From assembly GCA_029060585.1 (NCBI GenBank), contig JAIDTS010000507.1, positions 1-9,532 on the forward strand: DNA of 9,532 bases. The letters are read 5' to 3'. The notes under the pieces are model-generated. The model saw only the letters and a list, made by a program, of their open reading frames with translations. It ran no database searches and was not told the DNA's origin. The translations under genes and the position numbers were made by a program. Positions within the stretch are counted from its first letter, which is position 1. Each line of letters opens with the position of its first letter. This document shows positions 8,208 through 9,532 of this stretch, one piece after another. The DNA comes from Muribaculaceae bacterium (GTDB lineage Bacteria; Bacteroidota; Bacteroidia; Bacteroidales; Muribaculaceae).

Positions 8208-8235
8208 GCATTATGAATTAAGAATTATGCATTAA
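8208..8235. repeat. 7-bp tandem repeat, four units of G(C/A)ATTA(T/A)
   Basis: Four contiguous heptamers fill most of the leader before the stand-alone GH105 gene: GCATTAT (8208), GAATTAA (8215), GAATTAT (8222) and GCATTAA (8229). Related heptamers GCATAAT (8182) and GCATATT (8196) lie upstream, 14 nt apart, so a longer decayed array is possible. The array ends 11 nt before ATG 8247, with an A-run between. AT-rich repeats of this kind are, to my recollection, common between Bacteroidota genes; their function is not known to me. No promoter was recognised in this 87-nt gap. Confidence 0.68.
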
Positions 8236-8246
8236 AAAAACGCCCT

Positions 8247-9380
8247 ATGAGAAAAACAATCTTAACCATCCTCGCAGTGCTGATGGCTGTTCCTTCCATC
8301 ATGGCGAAGGAGGAGCTACCTCCCAGGCAGGAAACACTCAAGACACTTATCAAGGTCAACGACCTATATATGCGTAAACATCCGGATCCCCTTCTGGGTA
8401 TCCCCTACTACAGCCGCAAACGTGTGTATGAGGCAAATATTTGGACACGCTCCATTTATTTCGAAGGACTGATGGCTCTCCATTCCATCTATCCTGACAA
8501 GAAATACTGGCAGTATGCCACAGACTGGGCAGAAGGATTCAAGTGGGGCATGCGACGCGACGACACCACTACACGCAATGCCGACAACTATGCGTGCGGA
8601 CAGACCTACATCGACCTCTACAAACTGACTCCGAAACCGGAGATGCTGACCCAGACCATATCGCTCTGCAATATGTTGGTCAATACTCCGCAGGTTGACG
8701 ACTGGACTTGGATCGACGCTATACAGATGGGTATGCCGGTGCTCACCAAACTGAGTGCCGTGACAGGCGACAAAAAATATGCGGAAAAGGCATGGGACAT
8801 GTATGAGTGGAGCCGCAATACTCTCGCAGGTGGCCTCTACAACGAGAAGGAGGGCCTGTGGTGGCGTGACGCCGATTTCGTTCCTCCCTATAAGGAACCA
8901 AACGGTAAGAACTGCTATTGGAGCCGTGGCAACGGCTGGGTCGTAGCCGCGCTCGTGAGAGTGCTCGAGGATACTCCGGCTGATGATCCCCACCGCGCTA
9001 CATACGTCAAAGACCTTCAGGACATGTGCGCCGCCCTCGTGAAGTGTCAGCGTCCGGACGGATTCTGGAACGTCTCTCTCCATGATCCCGACAACTTCGG
9101 AGGAAAGGAACTTACAGGCACTGCCCTCTTCGTCTACGGCATGGCTTGGGGAGTACGCAACGGTATCCTCGACAAGGCGAAATACATGCCGGTTATAACC
9201 AAGGCCTGGAACGCCATGGTGAAAGAAGCAGTGCATGAGAACGGTTACCTGGGCTACGTGCAGGGCACCGGCAAGGAACCCAAAGACGGCCAGCCGGTAG
9301 CCTACGACTCAGTTCCTGACTTCGACGACTACGGAACAGGCTGCTTCCTACTCGCAGGAGTGGAAGTCTACAAGCTTTGA
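8247..9380 (+). CDS. Exported GH105 unsaturated uronyl/rhamnogalacturonyl hydrolase
   Basis: This 377-residue protein has a signal peptide (MRKTILTILAVLMAVPSIMA, predicted cleavage after residue 20) and a single (alpha/alpha)6-barrel domain close to the length of Bacillus YteR. NADNYACG (D113) and WIDAIQMGMPV (D157) match the two active-site Asp positions of the family. YWSRGNGWV (224-232) and GTALFVYGMAWGVRNGIL are conserved barrel motifs. GH105 enzymes hydrate and release 4,5-unsaturated uronic acid from the non-reducing end of lyase-made oligosaccharides. Where the fusion protein's GH105 domain has YRHAWD, this one has WWRDADF (205-211). The two are therefore distinct subtypes and probably prefer different partner sugars, such as rhamnose, galacturonic acid or an arabinogalactan-type acceptor. 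It is the last gene before the terminator and is probably periplasmic. Family assignment is firm; the substrate is open. Confidence 0.92.
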   Translation: MRKTILTILAVLMAVPSIMAKEELPPRQETLKTLIKVNDLYMRKHPDPLLGIPYYSRKRVYEANIWTRSIYFEGLMALHSIYPDKKYWQYATDWAEGFKWGMRRDDTTTRNADNYACGQTYIDLYKLTPKPEMLTQTISLCNMLVNTPQVDDWTWIDAIQMGMPVLTKLSAVTGDKKYAEKAWDMYEWSRNTLAGGLYNEKEGLWWRDADFVPPYKEPNGKNCYWSRGNGWVVAALVRVLEDTPADDPHRATYVKDLQDMCAALVKCQRPDGFWNVSLHDPDNFGGKELTGTALFVYGMAWGVRNGILDKAKYMPVITKAWNAMVKEAVHENGYLGYVQGTGKEPKDGQPVAYDSVPDFDDYGTGCFLLAGVEVYKL

Positions 9381-9532
9381 AGAAGGCACTGCGTAGATCC
9401 GGAACGTAGGTATTTAATCTTCGCGCTTGATCTATAGGTAACTTATATCAGATCGAACTCAGATATCCGAAAAAATCTCCGGATGTCTGAGTTTTTTTCT
9501 ACTATAATGTCACATTCCATCCGGCAGCTGCA
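9381..9532. other. 3' non-coding tail
   Basis: Apart from the terminator hairpin, this 152-nt stretch shows no reading frame, tRNA or recognisable promoter. The last 34 nt after the T-run end at the window edge and could be the upstream region of a following gene that cannot be seen. Confidence 0.6.
9456..9498 (+). terminator. Rho-independent terminator closing the operon
   Basis: Arms at 9456-9469 (AACTCAGATATCCG) and 9480-9493 (CGGATGTCTGAGTT) pair over 14 bp with one G-U wobble (9464 with 9485) and a 10-nt loop. Seven T residues (9492-9498) follow. It lies 75 nt after the GH105 stop and marks the 3' end of the transcription unit. The T-run is on one side only, so it serves the + strand. 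Confidence 0.92.

Noticed and set aside
8160..8246. A Bacteroidota promoter before the stand-alone GH105 gene
   Set aside because: No TAnnTTTG -7 box with a suitably spaced TTTG-like -33 element could be read in the gap.
8364..9236. A 290-codon minus-strand frame opposite the stand-alone GH105 gene
   Set aside because: It is a shadow of a well-supported gene, with no signal peptide, domain or promoter.

Overview
The window is a fragment of a Gram-negative Bacteroidota genome, most likely a gut Bacteroidales. A family-level placement such as Muribaculaceae is only a guess. The signs are exported carbohydrate-active enzymes packed head to tail on one strand, A-rich translation starts without a Shine-Dalgarno sequence, and the family mix typical of polysaccharide utilisation loci (PULs). 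No SusC/SusD pair, sensor or lyase gene is in view, so this is the enzyme-coding 3' part of a larger locus.

Layout, all on the + strand: (1) the 3' end of a GH28-type right-handed beta-helix glycosidase (1-593); (2) after a 4-nt gap, an exported GH28-GH105 two-domain fusion (598-3162); (3) overlapping it by 4 nt (ATGA), a 712-residue probable lipoprotein with a six-hairpin catalytic region that looks GH65-like (3159-5297); (4) a 117-nt spacer with a GC-rich hairpin and short tandem repeats; (5) an exported GH106-type alpha-L-rhamnosidase (5415-8159); (6) an 87-nt AT-rich spacer with 7-bp repeats; (7) an exported stand-alone GH105 unsaturated uronyl hydrolase (8247-9380); (8) a strong intrinsic terminator (9456-9498) that closes the unit.

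Together the genes describe an exo-acting set for pectin, probably rhamnogalacturonan. GH28 enzymes remove galacturonic acid, GH105 enzymes remove the 4,5-unsaturated uronic acid left at the non-reducing end by a lyase, and GH106 removes alpha-L-rhamnose. These activities can alternate along a GalA-Rha backbone. The GH65-like protein would add a side-chain or end-group activity that cannot be named from sequence. All four complete proteins have export signals, so the work is probably periplasmic or at a membrane surface.

The least ordinary items are the GH28-GH105 fusion, the GH65-like protein with glycine where classical GH65 phosphorylases have the EG(I/L)H glutamate motif, a 12-bp hairpin inside that gene's signal-peptide codons, two GH105 domains with different active-site loops, and the short tandem repeats that fill both real intergenic gaps. 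I see no mobile element, CRISPR array, tRNA or rRNA.
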